Source of the DNA: Ga0077523 sp038324085
GTDB taxonomy: Bacteria; Pseudomonadota; Gammaproteobacteria; Burkholderiales; Ga0077523
Reading direction: 5' to 3'
Assembly: GCA_038324085.1 (NCBI GenBank)
Contig: JBBQHP010000014.1
Span: 1-64,000, forward strand
Length of the DNA stretch: 64,000 nt
Notes under the pieces: generated by a model
What the model was told of the DNA's origin: nothing
The model's database searches: none
What the model saw: the letters and a program-made list of their open reading frames with translations, nothing else
Position numbers and translations under genes: made by a program
Shown here: piece after piece, positions 17,998-26,907 of the stretch
How positions within the stretch are numbered: the first letter of the stretch is position 1
How the letters are laid out: each line of letters opens with the position of its first letter

Positions 17998-18876
17998 TCA
18001 TTGGATCGTCGTCGCGGGTTGGCGGGCCGCCCGATCGACCAGCGGAACGCCATAGCCGATGAGGATCTGCCGGATGTCCGGCGCGCGCCGCTCGAGGATG
18101 CCTTCCAGTTCGGTCCTGAATGCATCGTTGCCCTCGCGCACGCCCAGCGCCATGTCGAAGACGAAGGGCTGCCATGGCATGGCCGGGTCGGCCGAGATGG
18201 CGGTGAGTTCGAGCCGGTCCTGATACGGCTGGGCAAAGTAGCCCGCGATGGGGCCCCACACGACGGCAGCGTCGATGTCGCCGGTCGCCACCGCCGCCAC
18301 GAGGCGGCCGGCGGGGTTGCCGGCGCTGTCGTCACCCCACATCGGATAGCCGGTGATGTTGCCGGTGATGCCCCGGCGGGCCAGCGCGGTGGCCGCCGGC
18401 GTGTTCGCGCCGCCGCGGCCGATCGCATGCACACCGATCCTGAGCGTGCGCAGCACCGGATCGTCGAAGCTGTGGATAGCGGGTTCGCGGCCGCGGGCGG
18501 TGACGAAGACGTAGGTGGAAGCGAAGTAGGGACGGGTCGTCGAGACCCCCTGCAGCGTGGCCGGTACCTCCAGGAGAAGGTCGCAGTGTCCCTTGCGCAG
18601 GTCGCGTACGGACGCGCCGCTCCAGCTCACGTTCCAGCGGTAGCGCAGGGAGGCATCGAGTTCGTGCGCGATGAGCGCCGCGATCCGGTTCTCGAAGCCT
18701 TCGAGCCGGTCATTGGAAAACGGCAGGTTGCCCGAATCCGCGCAGGCCACGATTACCCGCTGTGCCGGCGCCGATGCGAGCGCCGCCCCGCCGGAGGCGC
18801 CGAGGGCGCAACCCGCGACGATCGCCGCACACCTGAACACCCGACGCGTTCGTGCGGTGAAATGCGCGCATTGCAT
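17998..18876 (-). CDS. Quinoprotein dehydrogenase-associated periplasmic binding protein (XoxJ/MxaJ-like)
   Basis: A 292-residue protein with a signal peptide and a type 2 periplasmic-binding-protein fold (VIVACADSGNLPFSNDRLEG; later DIDAAVVWGPIAGY). CADSGNLPFS near the mature N-terminus is typical of the group found beside PQQ dehydrogenases, where XoxJ is thought to help assemble or activate the enzyme rather than transport a solute. The ATG at 18876 lies 19 bp after the dehydrogenase stop, and the cytochrome gene starts 44 bp after this one, so the three genes form an operon. Confidence 0.85.
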   Translation of the reverse strand: MQCAHFTARTRRVFRCAAIVAGCALGASGGAALASAPAQRVIVACADSGNLPFSNDRLEGFENRIAALIAHELDASLRYRWNVSWSGASVRDLRKGHCDLLLEVPATLQGVSTTRPYFASTYVFVTARGREPAIHSFDDPVLRTLRIGVHAIGRGGANTPAATALARRGITGNITGYPMWGDDSAGNPAGRLVAAVATGDIDAAVVWGPIAGYFAQPYQDRLELTAISADPAMPWQPFVFDMALGVREGNDAFRTELEGILERRAPDIRQILIGYGVPLVDRAARQPATTIQ

Positions 18877-18895
18877 GGTCGAATGCGCCCGTCGC

Positions 18896-20707
18896 TCAAG
18901 GCAGCCGGAACACGTGGAGCGCGCCACTCGTGGGCCCGCCGGCGCGTACTCGGGGACCATCGTCATCGCCCCCGCCGGCCGGGCAGGCACCGCCGGCGAA
19001 GCCGCCGGGCAACCAGCCGATGCCGGTGTAAACCGCCACGCGCTGCTTGCCGTCCGGTGCGAGGTAGCTGATCGGGTTGCCGATGATGCCGCACTCGAGC
19101 TGCTTCTGGAACAGCACCTTTCCGGTGGTGGCGTCGACGGCCTTGAACCACTTGTCGAGCGTGCCGTAGAACACTACGTTACCGGCGGTGGCGAGCACCC
19201 CGCCGTAGAGCGGCAGCGGTTCCTGGATGCTCCAGGCGCGTTTTCCGGTGGCAGCGTTCCACGCAATCAGTTCGCCGAGAAATCCGCCAGGGCCGGGAGC
19301 GAAGCTGAGTGACGCGCCGATGAACGGCGTACCGCCGATGTACACGGCCTTGAGCGCTTCGAGGTCGTCGCAGAAATTGATGCCAAGGACATAGAACAGG
19401 TGCGTCAGCGGCGAGTAGGCAACGGGCTCGAAGTCCTTCGCACCCAGGGGAGAGGGACAGACGTTCTTCGTGATGACGCCTTCGTGCGGTTGCTTGTCCG
19501 GCACCATCAGCGGCATGCCGGTCGCGCGGTCGATGCTCTCGGCCCAGGTCACGTGACCGAACTTCTCGGCCACCAGCACTTCGCCGGTGGCGGCATCGAG
19601 GGCGTAGGCGAAGCCGTTCTTGTCGAAATGCACGACCACCTTGCGCTTGGTGCCGCCGATGTCGAGCGTCGCGACCACGCTCTCGTTGACCGAGTCGTAG
19701 TCCCAACCGTCGTGCGGCGTGAACTGGTAGGCCCACACCGCCTCGCCGGTGTCCGGGTTGCGGGCGAAGATGCTGGAACCCCATTTGTTGTCGCCGATGC
19801 GCATGTCCGGATTCCATACGCCGGGATTGCCGGTGCCGTAGTAGAGGAGGTTCAGCTCGGGGTCGTAGGTGAACCAGGCCCATGAAGTGCTGCCGCCCTG
19901 CTGCCAGAGCGTTCCGGGCCAGGTGCTCGCGCCGAGGTCGGTGCCGCGGTCCTTCGCATAGAAGGGACGGAAGCCACGACCGATCAGCACGTCGGCGTCC
20001 GGGCCGGTGTTGTAGGCCTTCCACAGCGGCCGGCCGGTGTTGAGGTCGAGCGCCTGGACCCAGCCGCGAATGCCGAGTTCACCGCCGGCGTTGCCGACGA
20101 TGACCTTGTCCTTGACCACGATCGGCGCACCGGTGAGCGTCTCGCCGGTCGCCGGGTTGCCCAGCACGGCCCGCCACACCAGCCTGCCGCTGAGCGCATC
20201 CACGGCCACGGTGGTGTCATCGAGGACGTTGTAGATGATCTTGCCGTTCGCATACACCGCGCCGCGGTTCACGACGTCGCAGCACGCGACCCCGCGCGCG
20301 TATCGGTTCGGGTGCGGATCGAACGTCCAGCGCACGCGTCCGGGAAAATCCAGGTCCAGTGCGATCAGCTTGTTCGGAAATGGGGTGACGACATACATCG
20401 TGTGCCCGACCACCAGAGGCTGGCCCTGGTGACCCGCGCGCGCACCCGTGGGGATCGACGGCTCTTCCATCAGCGTGCTCACGTTGGCCTGGGTGATCTG
20501 CGTGAGTTCGCTGAATCTCGTGCCTTCGGGCGAACCCGCCGGCGTGGTCCATTCCGCAGCGGCGGCACACGCCTGCGTAGTCGCGGTCGCGGCCACCAGC
20601 GCCGTCACCAGCGAACACGCGATCAGTCCGCTGCGCGTATCGCGTCGCAGGCCCCGTGTCATCCGGTGCATCGAACCGGCGTCGCCGCCCAGAGCATTTC
20701 TCATCAT
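18896..20707 (-). CDS. PQQ-dependent alcohol dehydrogenase, lanthanide-type (XoxF-like)
   Basis: A 603-residue periplasmic eight-bladed propeller enzyme of the methanol/ethanol dehydrogenase family. It has a signal region with basic residues (to about residue 50), the vicinal disulfide pair Cys142-Cys143 next to PQQ, and metal ligands Glu210 (GGELG), Asn294 (GNPGVWN) and catalytic Asp336. Asp338 in WDYDSVNE is the extra Asp that marks lanthanide-dependent XoxF and PedH enzymes; calcium enzymes have Ala or Ser there. The ATG at 20707 is preceded by GGGAGA. Followed by xoxJ- and xoxG-like genes. The substrate, methanol or another alcohol, cannot be decided here. The WLPGGFAGG segment near the C-terminus is a family feature. 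Confidence 0.88.
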   Translation of the reverse strand: MMRNALGGDAGSMHRMTRGLRRDTRSGLIACSLVTALVAATATTQACAAAAEWTTPAGSPEGTRFSELTQITQANVSTLMEEPSIPTGARAGHQGQPLVVGHTMYVVTPFPNKLIALDLDFPGRVRWTFDPHPNRYARGVACCDVVNRGAVYANGKIIYNVLDDTTVAVDALSGRLVWRAVLGNPATGETLTGAPIVVKDKVIVGNAGGELGIRGWVQALDLNTGRPLWKAYNTGPDADVLIGRGFRPFYAKDRGTDLGASTWPGTLWQQGGSTSWAWFTYDPELNLLYYGTGNPGVWNPDMRIGDNKWGSSIFARNPDTGEAVWAYQFTPHDGWDYDSVNESVVATLDIGGTKRKVVVHFDKNGFAYALDAATGEVLVAEKFGHVTWAESIDRATGMPLMVPDKQPHEGVITKNVCPSPLGAKDFEPVAYSPLTHLFYVLGINFCDDLEALKAVYIGGTPFIGASLSFAPGPGGFLGELIAWNAATGKRAWSIQEPLPLYGGVLATAGNVVFYGTLDKWFKAVDATTGKVLFQKQLECGIIGNPISYLAPDGKQRVAVYTGIGWLPGGFAGGACPAGGGDDDGPRVRAGGPTSGALHVFRLP

Positions 20708-21438
20708 GTTCAGGTCTCCCAGTGTGGCCGTGGATTGTTCGTGCAGCGCGTCGGCCGGCGCGCTCGGGTACAAGAGCCGTACAACCGGATCGCGTCGGAG
20801 GCCGCAATGCCGGCGTGCAATCGTGCGATGGCAGTCGCCGTGGCGCGGTGATCATCGGGAGCACGGGATCGCTCGCCGGGTCACGGGAACCGCCTTCAGC
20901 AGATGCCGTGCCACCGCGTCACGATCCGTCGCCTGTCATAGCGGAGAAGGCTCGTCGATCGCGACTGCGGGGTGGTCCGCGCGCACGCTATTCTGTTGGC
21001 ATGCAGCGACGTGTCATCGTTGCAACATGCGGAATTCGTGACGGGCGGGTCGCTCTCCCGGTATGACAATCAATTACTTGCGAGCGACTCGACGATCCTC
21101 GTGCGAGCGTGCGCGCCGGCGCATGCGCTGATCCGGCTGTCTCCCGAAGTGGACAAGCGTTGCGCTCATCGGTGGCGCAAAGAGCCGACCCGGTCCGCCG
21201 CGGGCTCGCCAGAGTGCGCCGCCTCGCGCTCGACGGCGCAGCACCATGGTGCCCCGGCATCGCGGATTCGCGGCCCACCGGACGCTGTCCGGTGGGCTGT
21301 CGCGTGAGCGCGACGAGGACGCCCGTGCGTGTGGATTCGGGTCGCAAGAATGGGCTCAGTGAGCCTGGGCCGGAACAAGCACCGGGACGCCGGGCCTCGT
21401 CCCGGGGTGATTCGCGACGGTCGAGTCGCCGGCGACCT
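20708..21438. other. 731-bp intergenic region
   Basis: The region lies upstream of the XoxF-like operon and downstream of the malonyl-CoA synthetase gene, both on the minus strand. Short open frames here lack family resemblance and good ribosome sites. It must hold the promoter of the dehydrogenase operon, but I see no strong -35/-10 pair. The one clear structure is the perfect hairpin at 21273-21297. Confidence 0.5.
21273..21297. terminator. Strong hairpin downstream of the malonate-type operon
   Basis: A perfect 11-bp stem GCCCACCGGAC/GTCCGGTGGGC with a three-base loop. It lies about 140 bp beyond the stop of the malonyl-CoA synthetase gene, so it could end that transcript, but no T-run follows on either strand. 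A terminator role is therefore inferred from place and stability only. Confidence 0.45.
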
Positions 21439-22971
21439 TCAGCGTCCGCCTTCGCTCAGCGCCTTGTAGGTTTCACGGAGCAGGTTCTTCTGGATCTTGC
21501 CGAGCGCATTGCGCGGAAAGTCGTCGACGAACACCACGAACTTCGGCACCTTGTAGTTCGCGAGCTGGCTCTTCGCGAGTGCGATCAGATGATCCGCAGC
21601 GACCGGTGCATGGCCGTCCCTGCGAATCACCACCGCGGTCACCGCCTCGCCGAAATCGGCATGCGGTACGCCGATGACGGCCGACTCGGCGACACCCGGC
21701 GTGGCGTTCAGCACGGTTTCGACTTCAGCGGGATACACGTTGTAGCCGCCCGAGATGATCAGGTCCTTGGCGCGCCCGGTGATCTCGAGGTAGCCGTCGG
21801 CCGAGCGCGCCCCGAGATCGCCGGTGCGGAAGAACCCGTCGGCGGTGAAGTCCTCCGCGGTTTTTCCGGGCATGCCCCAATAGCCCGAGAACAGCCCGGG
21901 CCCGCGTACCTGGATCATGCCGATCTCGCCGTCGGGCAGTGCCTGGTCGTGCGTGTCCGCGATCAGCAGATCCACTCCCGGCAACGCTTTGCCGACGGAG
22001 CCGGGCTTGCGTGCGCCGTGCAGCGGATTGGACGTGATGATCATCGTTTCCGTCGTCCCGTAGCGCTGGACGACGTCGAGCCCGCAGTCCTGCGCGAACG
22101 ACCGCTGCTCCTCCGGCGGCAGGGGGGCGGAGCCGCAGGTCGCGAGGCGCAGGTGTGCGCAGGTCGCGCGCGTGAACCGGGGATCGGCGAGCATGCGGTG
22201 ATAGAACGTCGGCACGCCCATCAGCACGGTCGAGCGCGGCAGCGCCTGCAGCACCGAATCGAGGTGGAACTTCGGCTGGAAGATCATGCGTGCGCCGGCG
22301 GCGAGCGCGACGTTGCACGCGACGAACAGCCCGTGGCCATGGAAAATGGGCAGGACGTGCAGCAGCACGTCCTCGCGCGTGAAGCCCCACAGCGTACCCA
22401 GCGTCCGAGCGGCGTAGGCGACCGCGCGGCAACTGATCGTCGCACCTTTCGGGCGCCCCGTGGTGCCCGACGTGTACAGGACTGCGGCGATGTCGTCCGG
22501 CGACCGGTGCACCGGCGCGAAGGTGCCGACCATCGCGGCGGCGGCGTCGGTCAGCGTGCCCTGGCCGGATTCTTCCAGCGTGAACAGGTGGCTCACACCG
22601 GACGCGCGCGTCTGTTCCCGAAGTGTCGCTGCGAGCGCCTGCGAACAGACCAGCACGCGCGGCTTCGCGTCGTTCAGGAAGTAGCCGAGTTCCGCGGGGC
22701 GGTAGGCCGTATTAAGCGGCAGATAGACGAACCCGCCCCGTATGCAGGCCAGGTACAGTGCGAGCGCCTCGCGCGACTTCTCCGTGCAGACGGCAACCCA
22801 GCTTCCCGGTTCGCAACCGCAGCGGCGCAGCAGCGATGCGAAGCGCGCCGACAGTCGATCCATCTCGCCGTAGGACGAAACGCGGCCATCCTCGGTTTCG
22901 AGCATCGGTTCGTCCGGTCCGGTGAGCCACGGTACGACGGCCAGTTCGTAGAAGTTGGCGGAGTCAGACAT
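21439..22971 (-). CDS. matB: Malonyl-CoA synthetase (MatB-like AMP ligase)
   Basis: A 510-residue ANL ligase with intact motifs: P-loop YTSGTTGRPKG, RYGTTET, hinge ITGRAKDLIISGGYNVYP, and the catalytic Lys in NALGKIQKNLLR. The overall sequence (LPLNTAYRPAELGYFL; LPIFHGHGLFVA; MGVPTFYHRML) matches MatB/ACSF3-type enzymes, which join malonate to CoA with ATP. The ATG at 22971 lies inside the end of the preceding gene (8-bp overlap), so the two are translationally coupled. It is the last gene of a five-gene operon headed by a GntR regulator. Confidence 0.85.
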   Translation of the reverse strand: MSDSANFYELAVVPWLTGPDEPMLETEDGRVSSYGEMDRLSARFASLLRRCGCEPGSWVAVCTEKSREALALYLACIRGGFVYLPLNTAYRPAELGYFLNDAKPRVLVCSQALAATLREQTRASGVSHLFTLEESGQGTLTDAAAAMVGTFAPVHRSPDDIAAVLYTSGTTGRPKGATISCRAVAYAARTLGTLWGFTREDVLLHVLPIFHGHGLFVACNVALAAGARMIFQPKFHLDSVLQALPRSTVLMGVPTFYHRMLADPRFTRATCAHLRLATCGSAPLPPEEQRSFAQDCGLDVVQRYGTTETMIITSNPLHGARKPGSVGKALPGVDLLIADTHDQALPDGEIGMIQVRGPGLFSGYWGMPGKTAEDFTADGFFRTGDLGARSADGYLEITGRAKDLIISGGYNVYPAEVETVLNATPGVAESAVIGVPHADFGEAVTAVVIRRDGHAPVAADHLIALAKSQLANYKVPKFVVFVDDFPRNALGKIQKNLLRETYKALSEGGR

Positions 22972-24256
22972 GCGCTTGCGCAGGGGTGAAGGCGCTGTCG
23001 ACCGCACCGGCGGCGAGTGCGGCCGCCAGCGTTTCGGTCGCGCCATCCGCGCGCTTGTCGAGCGCCGCGAGCGCCGCGGGGGAGAGCACCTGGATGCGCG
23101 CGTGCGGCAGCATGCTGACGCGCGTGGCGCCGGCGGCCAGCGCCGCGAAGATGCCGCCGCCCGCCACGCCGGTCACGATGACGTGCACCTCGTGGCCGCG
23201 CCGATGCACCCACCGCAGGGTCAACGCCAGATGCGCGAGGTACTCGCTCAGCACGACGGCCTCGTCGGCCGGGTCGGCGGAGTGGTTCTCGACGTCCGCC
23301 AGGATCGCGATGCGCAGCGGTGAACGCCCCTGCGCCGCGCAGAGGAGTCCGTCCGCCAGCGCGCAGGCCAGCGGCGCCGTCGCCACCGCGCCACCGACGA
23401 GGCCGAACGCGATCGCGGTGTCGTCGCCGGAAGCACGCGCGGACAGAAATGCGCCCGAACGCGCCACTACCGCGTCATCGCCCAGCCAATACGCGAGCAC
23501 GCGAACCGTGGTCGCGTCGAGGGCATCAGGCGCAACCCGTTGCGAGGGGGGGAGGGCGCGATCGCCGAGCCGTGCGCGCAGCAGGCGTGCCTGGGCGGCG
23601 ATCGCCTCGTCCGGTCCGGCTGCCGCCGGTGGCGCGACCAGCCACGCGGACAGCGCGTCGCGGTAGATCCGGGGTAGGTCCTCGCACAGCGTGGTCGTCG
23701 GCGTGACGGCTGCACGTGCCGCGCCGCCGAGCAGCGCACGGACGGCATTGCGGTCGGCCGCCCGCAACGCTGCCGAGCCCGCGATATTCTCGATCAGTTT
23801 CGGCCCCGACATGCCGAGCAACGCGTCGGCGTGCATCGTCCTCCGATCGCACAGCGAAGCGATGATGCTGGCGCCGCCGAAAGCGTACCGCGTGACGGTC
23901 GCGAACATGCGCTGGCCCGAGAGCTTCGCGTCGAGGAGCGCACGCAACAACCGGCGCAACGCGACAACCGTTTCCATGCCCTCGGTGACTCGCATGCCGC
24001 TCGTGTTCATCAGAAACACGAGCGGCATGCGGGCCGTCGTGGCGCGGTCCAGGGCCAGCGCCAGCTGCGTCGCCTCCCGCGGGCCGATGGAGCCATGCTG
24101 GCGCGTGTAGTCGAAGGCGACGGCGACGAAGGCGTGGTGGTCCAGTTTCGCTTCGAGGACGAGCACGTCGCCGGTGGTCCGGGGTTCGACCGGCCGGCAC
24201 GCATCGGGACCGAGCCAGGCCTCGAGCTGCTCCTGCAACGGCAGATCGGCGAACAT
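22964..24256 (-). CDS. Malonate decarboxylase beta/gamma-like protein (MdcD-MdcE type fusion)
   Basis: A 430-residue carboxyltransferase/crotonase-fold protein. The first half has MPLVFLMNTSGMRVTEGME and FGGASIIASLCDRRTMHAD followed by GMSGPKLIE, as in the MdcD (beta) subunit. The second half has AILADVENHSADPADEAVV and HVIVTGVAGGGIFAALAAGA, as in the MdcE (gamma) subunit. The two are joined and shorter than their separate counterparts. In malonate decarboxylase these subunits remove CO2 from malonyl bound to an acyl carrier (MdcC) loaded by MdcA; neither partner is present here. It may instead act on malonyl-CoA made by the next gene, an inference from context. Confidence 0.75.
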   Translation of the reverse strand: MFADLPLQEQLEAWLGPDACRPVEPRTTGDVLVLEAKLDHHAFVAVAFDYTRQHGSIGPREATQLALALDRATTARMPLVFLMNTSGMRVTEGMETVVALRRLLRALLDAKLSGQRMFATVTRYAFGGASIIASLCDRRTMHADALLGMSGPKLIENIAGSAALRAADRNAVRALLGGAARAAVTPTTTLCEDLPRIYRDALSAWLVAPPAAAGPDEAIAAQARLLRARLGDRALPPSQRVAPDALDATTVRVLAYWLGDDAVVARSGAFLSARASGDDTAIAFGLVGGAVATAPLACALADGLLCAAQGRSPLRIAILADVENHSADPADEAVVLSEYLAHLALTLRWVHRRGHEVHVIVTGVAGGGIFAALAAGATRVSMLPHARIQVLSPAALAALDKRADGATETLAAALAAGAVDSAFTPAQAHV

Positions 24257-24269
24257 CGCGGCGCCGGCG

Positions 24270-25040
24270 CTAGCGGTACATCGCGCCGCCGTCGGCGTCG
24301 ACGACCAGGCCGCTCAGATACGACGCGCGTGCCGAGGCGAGGTAGACGACGATGTCCGCCATCTCCGCTGCATGCGCCGGGCGCCCGAAGGGCAGGTCGG
24401 CGAGCAGTTCGGGCCAGCGCGCCTCGTCGCCGAGGCTCGCCTGCGCGCGACTCTTGTAGAGCCGCACCAGCCGATCGGTTTCCGTGGGACCAGGATTCAC
24501 GCCCAGCACACGCACGCCGCGCTGGGTGCTGTAGCCGCCCACTGCCTTGGTGAAGGCGATCAGGCCGGCATTCGCGGTCGAGCCGCAGACGTAGTCGTGA
24601 CGCGGGGCGGCACCGGCCGAGCCGATCACGTTCACGATGACGCCGCTGCCGCGACTCATCATCGGCGCGAGCGCCATGCGCGCGAGATCCACGTAGCCGA
24701 AAACCTTGAGATCCCACGCATCGCGCCAGCGTTGCGCGTCCACCTGTTCGAGCCCGCCACCGGGGATCGCGCCCGCGTTGTTCACGAGGATGTCCACGTT
24801 CGACACGAGCGGGCCCAGGGCTTTCAGTTGCTCCGCATCGGACAGGTCCGCGCGATGCGCTTCGACCTGGGCGCCGTCGTGGCTGCGCAGCTGGCCGAGC
24901 GCGGTTGCGAGGTTCGAGTCCGAGCTGGCGACCAGGGTGACGTGGCAGCCTTCCTGGACGAAGCCTTGCGCGCACGCGAAGCCGATGCCGCGCGATGCGC
25001 CGGTGATGAGGACTCTCTTGCCGTTCAGTTCGAGGTTCAT
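24270..25040 (-). CDS. Short-chain dehydrogenase/reductase with atypical active site
   Basis: A 256-residue classical SDR: cofactor motif TGASRGIG (13-20), NNAG (87-90), catalytic Ser141 in VIGSAG and Tyr150. The usual YxxxK Lys is replaced by Ser154 (YVCGS), so the standard proton relay is incomplete. Related SDRs with this pattern exist as far as I recall, so it may be a subgroup rather than a dead enzyme. No His/Asp in the cofactor pocket clearly fixes NAD or NADP. Its ATG overlaps the TGA of the hydrolase gene (ATGA); the MdcD/E-like gene begins 13 bp downstream. Confidence 0.8.
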   Translation of the reverse strand: MNLELNGKRVLITGASRGIGFACAQGFVQEGCHVTLVASSDSNLATALGQLRSHDGAQVEAHRADLSDAEQLKALGPLVSNVDILVNNAGAIPGGGLEQVDAQRWRDAWDLKVFGYVDLARMALAPMMSRGSGVIVNVIGSAGAAPRHDYVCGSTANAGLIAFTKAVGGYSTQRGVRVLGVNPGPTETDRLVRLYKSRAQASLGDEARWPELLADLPFGRPAHAAEMADIVVYLASARASYLSGLVVDADGGAMYR

Positions 25041-25900
25041 GGCGATGCGGCGCGGTTGTCCACGCCGGCGAAGAAATCGAGCAGGGCCCGGTTGAAGGCC
25101 TCGGGCTCTTCGAGGTTGATCGGATGGCTCGTCCGCGGGACGACCCACAGCTGTGAATCGGGAATGGTGCGTTTGAGAAAGAAGGCCGGCTCGAGACAGG
25201 GGACGTCATCGTCGCCCGCGATGACCAGCACGGGAAGGCGCATCTGCGCGAGCGCGGGGCCGAGTTCGTAGACGGTCGGCCGGCGCATCTGGCAGCCACG
25301 GATCGTGAGCGCGGTGCCGAGCGGCGAATGTTCCGCGAAATAGCCGTTGAATTCGTCGAAGCCGCGCGGATCCTTCTCGCGGAAGCGGCGCCGCACGGCG
25401 CTGTTGGCGTAGTGCTGGATGCCTTCGGCCATGCCGAGGCGCAGGATGCGATCGGCGAGATCGGCACAGTCGGCCATGAAGGCCGCGCGCTTGTCGGGAT
25501 CGGAACCGTGACCGGCGCCGGCCACCACCAGCGAGCGCGCCATGCCGGGATAGGTGAGTCCGAAATTGAGCGTCGCGTAGCCGCCCATGGACAGACCGAC
25601 GATGTGCGCGCGTTCGATGCCGCGATCGCGCATGACATTGGCGATGTCCTCCACGGCCTGGCGCTGATTGTAGACGGCCTCCGCGTCCGGGACTTCCGAC
25701 GGCGGGTAGCCGCGCGCATTGAACGTGACGCAGCGATGGCGGCGACCGAGCGCGCGCACCTGCTGTTCCCAGCAACGGTAGTCGCCCGCGAGCTCGTGCA
25801 CGAACACGACCGGAATGCCGCTGCCGGAATCCTCGACGTGGAGCCGGACGCCGTCGGACAGAGCGATGGTCAAGGCGCGGACCTCCCCATCACGCGCCAC
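25037..25900 (-). CDS. Alpha/beta hydrolase
   Basis: A 287-residue alpha/beta-hydrolase. The nucleophile elbow is GLSMGGYA (Ser about 105), the oxyanion region is FVHELAGDYRCWEQQV, the acid is in AGDDDVPCLEP and the His in SHPINLEEP. The family includes 3-oxoadipate enol-lactonases and related C-C or ester hydrolases; the exact reaction is not evident. It starts with GTG inside the end of the regulator gene (11-bp overlap) and ends inside the SDR start, so it is tightly coupled in the operon. Confidence 0.8.
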   Translation of the reverse strand: MARDGEVRALTIALSDGVRLHVEDSGSGIPVVFVHELAGDYRCWEQQVRALGRRHRCVTFNARGYPPSEVPDAEAVYNQRQAVEDIANVMRDRGIERAHIVGLSMGGYATLNFGLTYPGMARSLVVAGAGHGSDPDKRAAFMADCADLADRILRLGMAEGIQHYANSAVRRRFREKDPRGFDEFNGYFAEHSPLGTALTIRGCQMRRPTVYELGPALAQMRLPVLVIAGDDDVPCLEPAFFLKRTIPDSQLWVVPRTSHPINLEEPEAFNRALLDFFAGVDNRAASP

Positions 25901-26612
25901 CGCCGAGCCGGTGCAGCACGTCGAGCTGGTTCAGGAGGTGCCGGCGCATGGTTGCTTCGGCAGCATCCGGGTCGCGCGCGCGGAGCGCGGCCATGAGGTC
26001 GCGGTGTTCGTCGATGGAGGTCTCGAAGCGGCCGGGATAGCGCAGCGTCTGCACGCGCGCGAGACGCATCACGATCCGCAGGTCGGCGACCACGTTCGCC
26101 AACCAGCGGTTACCCGACAATTGCTGGATTGCCGCGTGGAATTCGACGTTGTTCTCGTGGTAGCGGCCGGCGTCATGGGCCGCGGCATGGATCTCGAGTG
26201 TGGCGTGCATCCGTTCGAGCACCGCCATGCCGGCGTCGTCGAGGCGTTTGGCCGCCTCGAAGGCGCACCAGCCTTCGAGACGCGCCATCAACTCGAAGAT
26301 CTGGTCCACGTCCTCGTCGGTCAGCTTGGTCACGTACGAGCCGCGGCGCGGCTTGACGGTGACGAGGCCTTCGGCCGCCAGGAGCTTGAGGCCTTCGCGC
26401 AGCGGCGTGCGACTGACGCCGAACTCCTCGGCGAGGCGTTGTTCGTCGATCCAGTCTCCCGGGCTCAGTTCGTAGGTGTAGATCTTGTCCCGGATGCGGC
26501 TCATCACCCACTCGTAACGGGCGGTCTGCGGTGCGCGCTTCGCACCGGTCTTCTTGCCTGTCGACGGTTGCGCCGGGCGTCGATCGGGAGGCGTAGACAA
26601 GTCGTTTTCCAT
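25890..26612 (-). CDS. GntR-family transcriptional regulator (FadR/FCD subfamily)
   Basis: A 240-residue regulator. The N-terminal winged helix-turn-helix includes LSPGDWIDEQRLAEEFGVSR and TPLREGLKLLAAEGLV; the C-terminal all-helical FCD domain has the metal-ligand pattern (FELMARLEGWCAFEAA, EFHAAI, DEHRDLMAALRARD). FCD domains bind small carboxylates; regulators of this kind (MatR) control malonate genes. It heads the operon it probably represses, and an AT-rich operator-like site lies directly upstream. Confidence 0.88.
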   Translation of the reverse strand: MENDLSTPPDRRPAQPSTGKKTGAKRAPQTARYEWVMSRIRDKIYTYELSPGDWIDEQRLAEEFGVSRTPLREGLKLLAAEGLVTVKPRRGSYVTKLTDEDVDQIFELMARLEGWCAFEAAKRLDDAGMAVLERMHATLEIHAAAHDAGRYHENNVEFHAAIQQLSGNRWLANVVADLRIVMRLARVQTLRYPGRFETSIDEHRDLMAALRARDPDAAEATMRRHLLNQLDVLHRLGGGA

Positions 26613-26620
26613 TCGTTAAA

Positions 26621-26644
26621 TTGTATGCAAATTTGTATTATCAA
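26621..26644. promoter_or_regulatory. Putative GntR/FCD operator, two overlapping TTG-N-CAA sites
   Basis: A short AT-rich island in GC-rich DNA, nine bases upstream of the regulator's start. It contains TTGTATGCAA (26621-26630) and TTGTATTATCAA (26633-26644), both imperfect inverted repeats of the TTG-N-CAA form. FadR/MatR-type regulators bind sites like TTGTATACAA. Its position over the presumed promoter fits autorepression. Confidence 0.55.
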
Positions 26645-26907
26645 GACAACCGCGATGCGGCGAGCCGGAAAGACAGGGGCCGCATACGACGGTGCGGATG
26701 ATTGCGGTGATGCTTTCGACGGGGTCGGACCAGGGCAGCAAGGGTGGCCTGCCCGGGTCGGGCGCCGGAGATCGCCGGGAAAGCGGGGATAGGTACCAGG
26801 GCATTCGTATCCAGGCCGCCCGAGACGACCAGCGGAAAAGGTCGAGTCGTCACGGCGGGCGTGGTGAGTTCGTTCGTACAACACAACGAATCGGGAGGTG
26901 GTGAAAC

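Noticed and set aside
20988..21378. Small open frames in the 20.7-21.4 kb gap
   Set aside because: They have no ribosome sites, no recognisable family and biased composition; the gap is better read as control DNA plus a hairpin.
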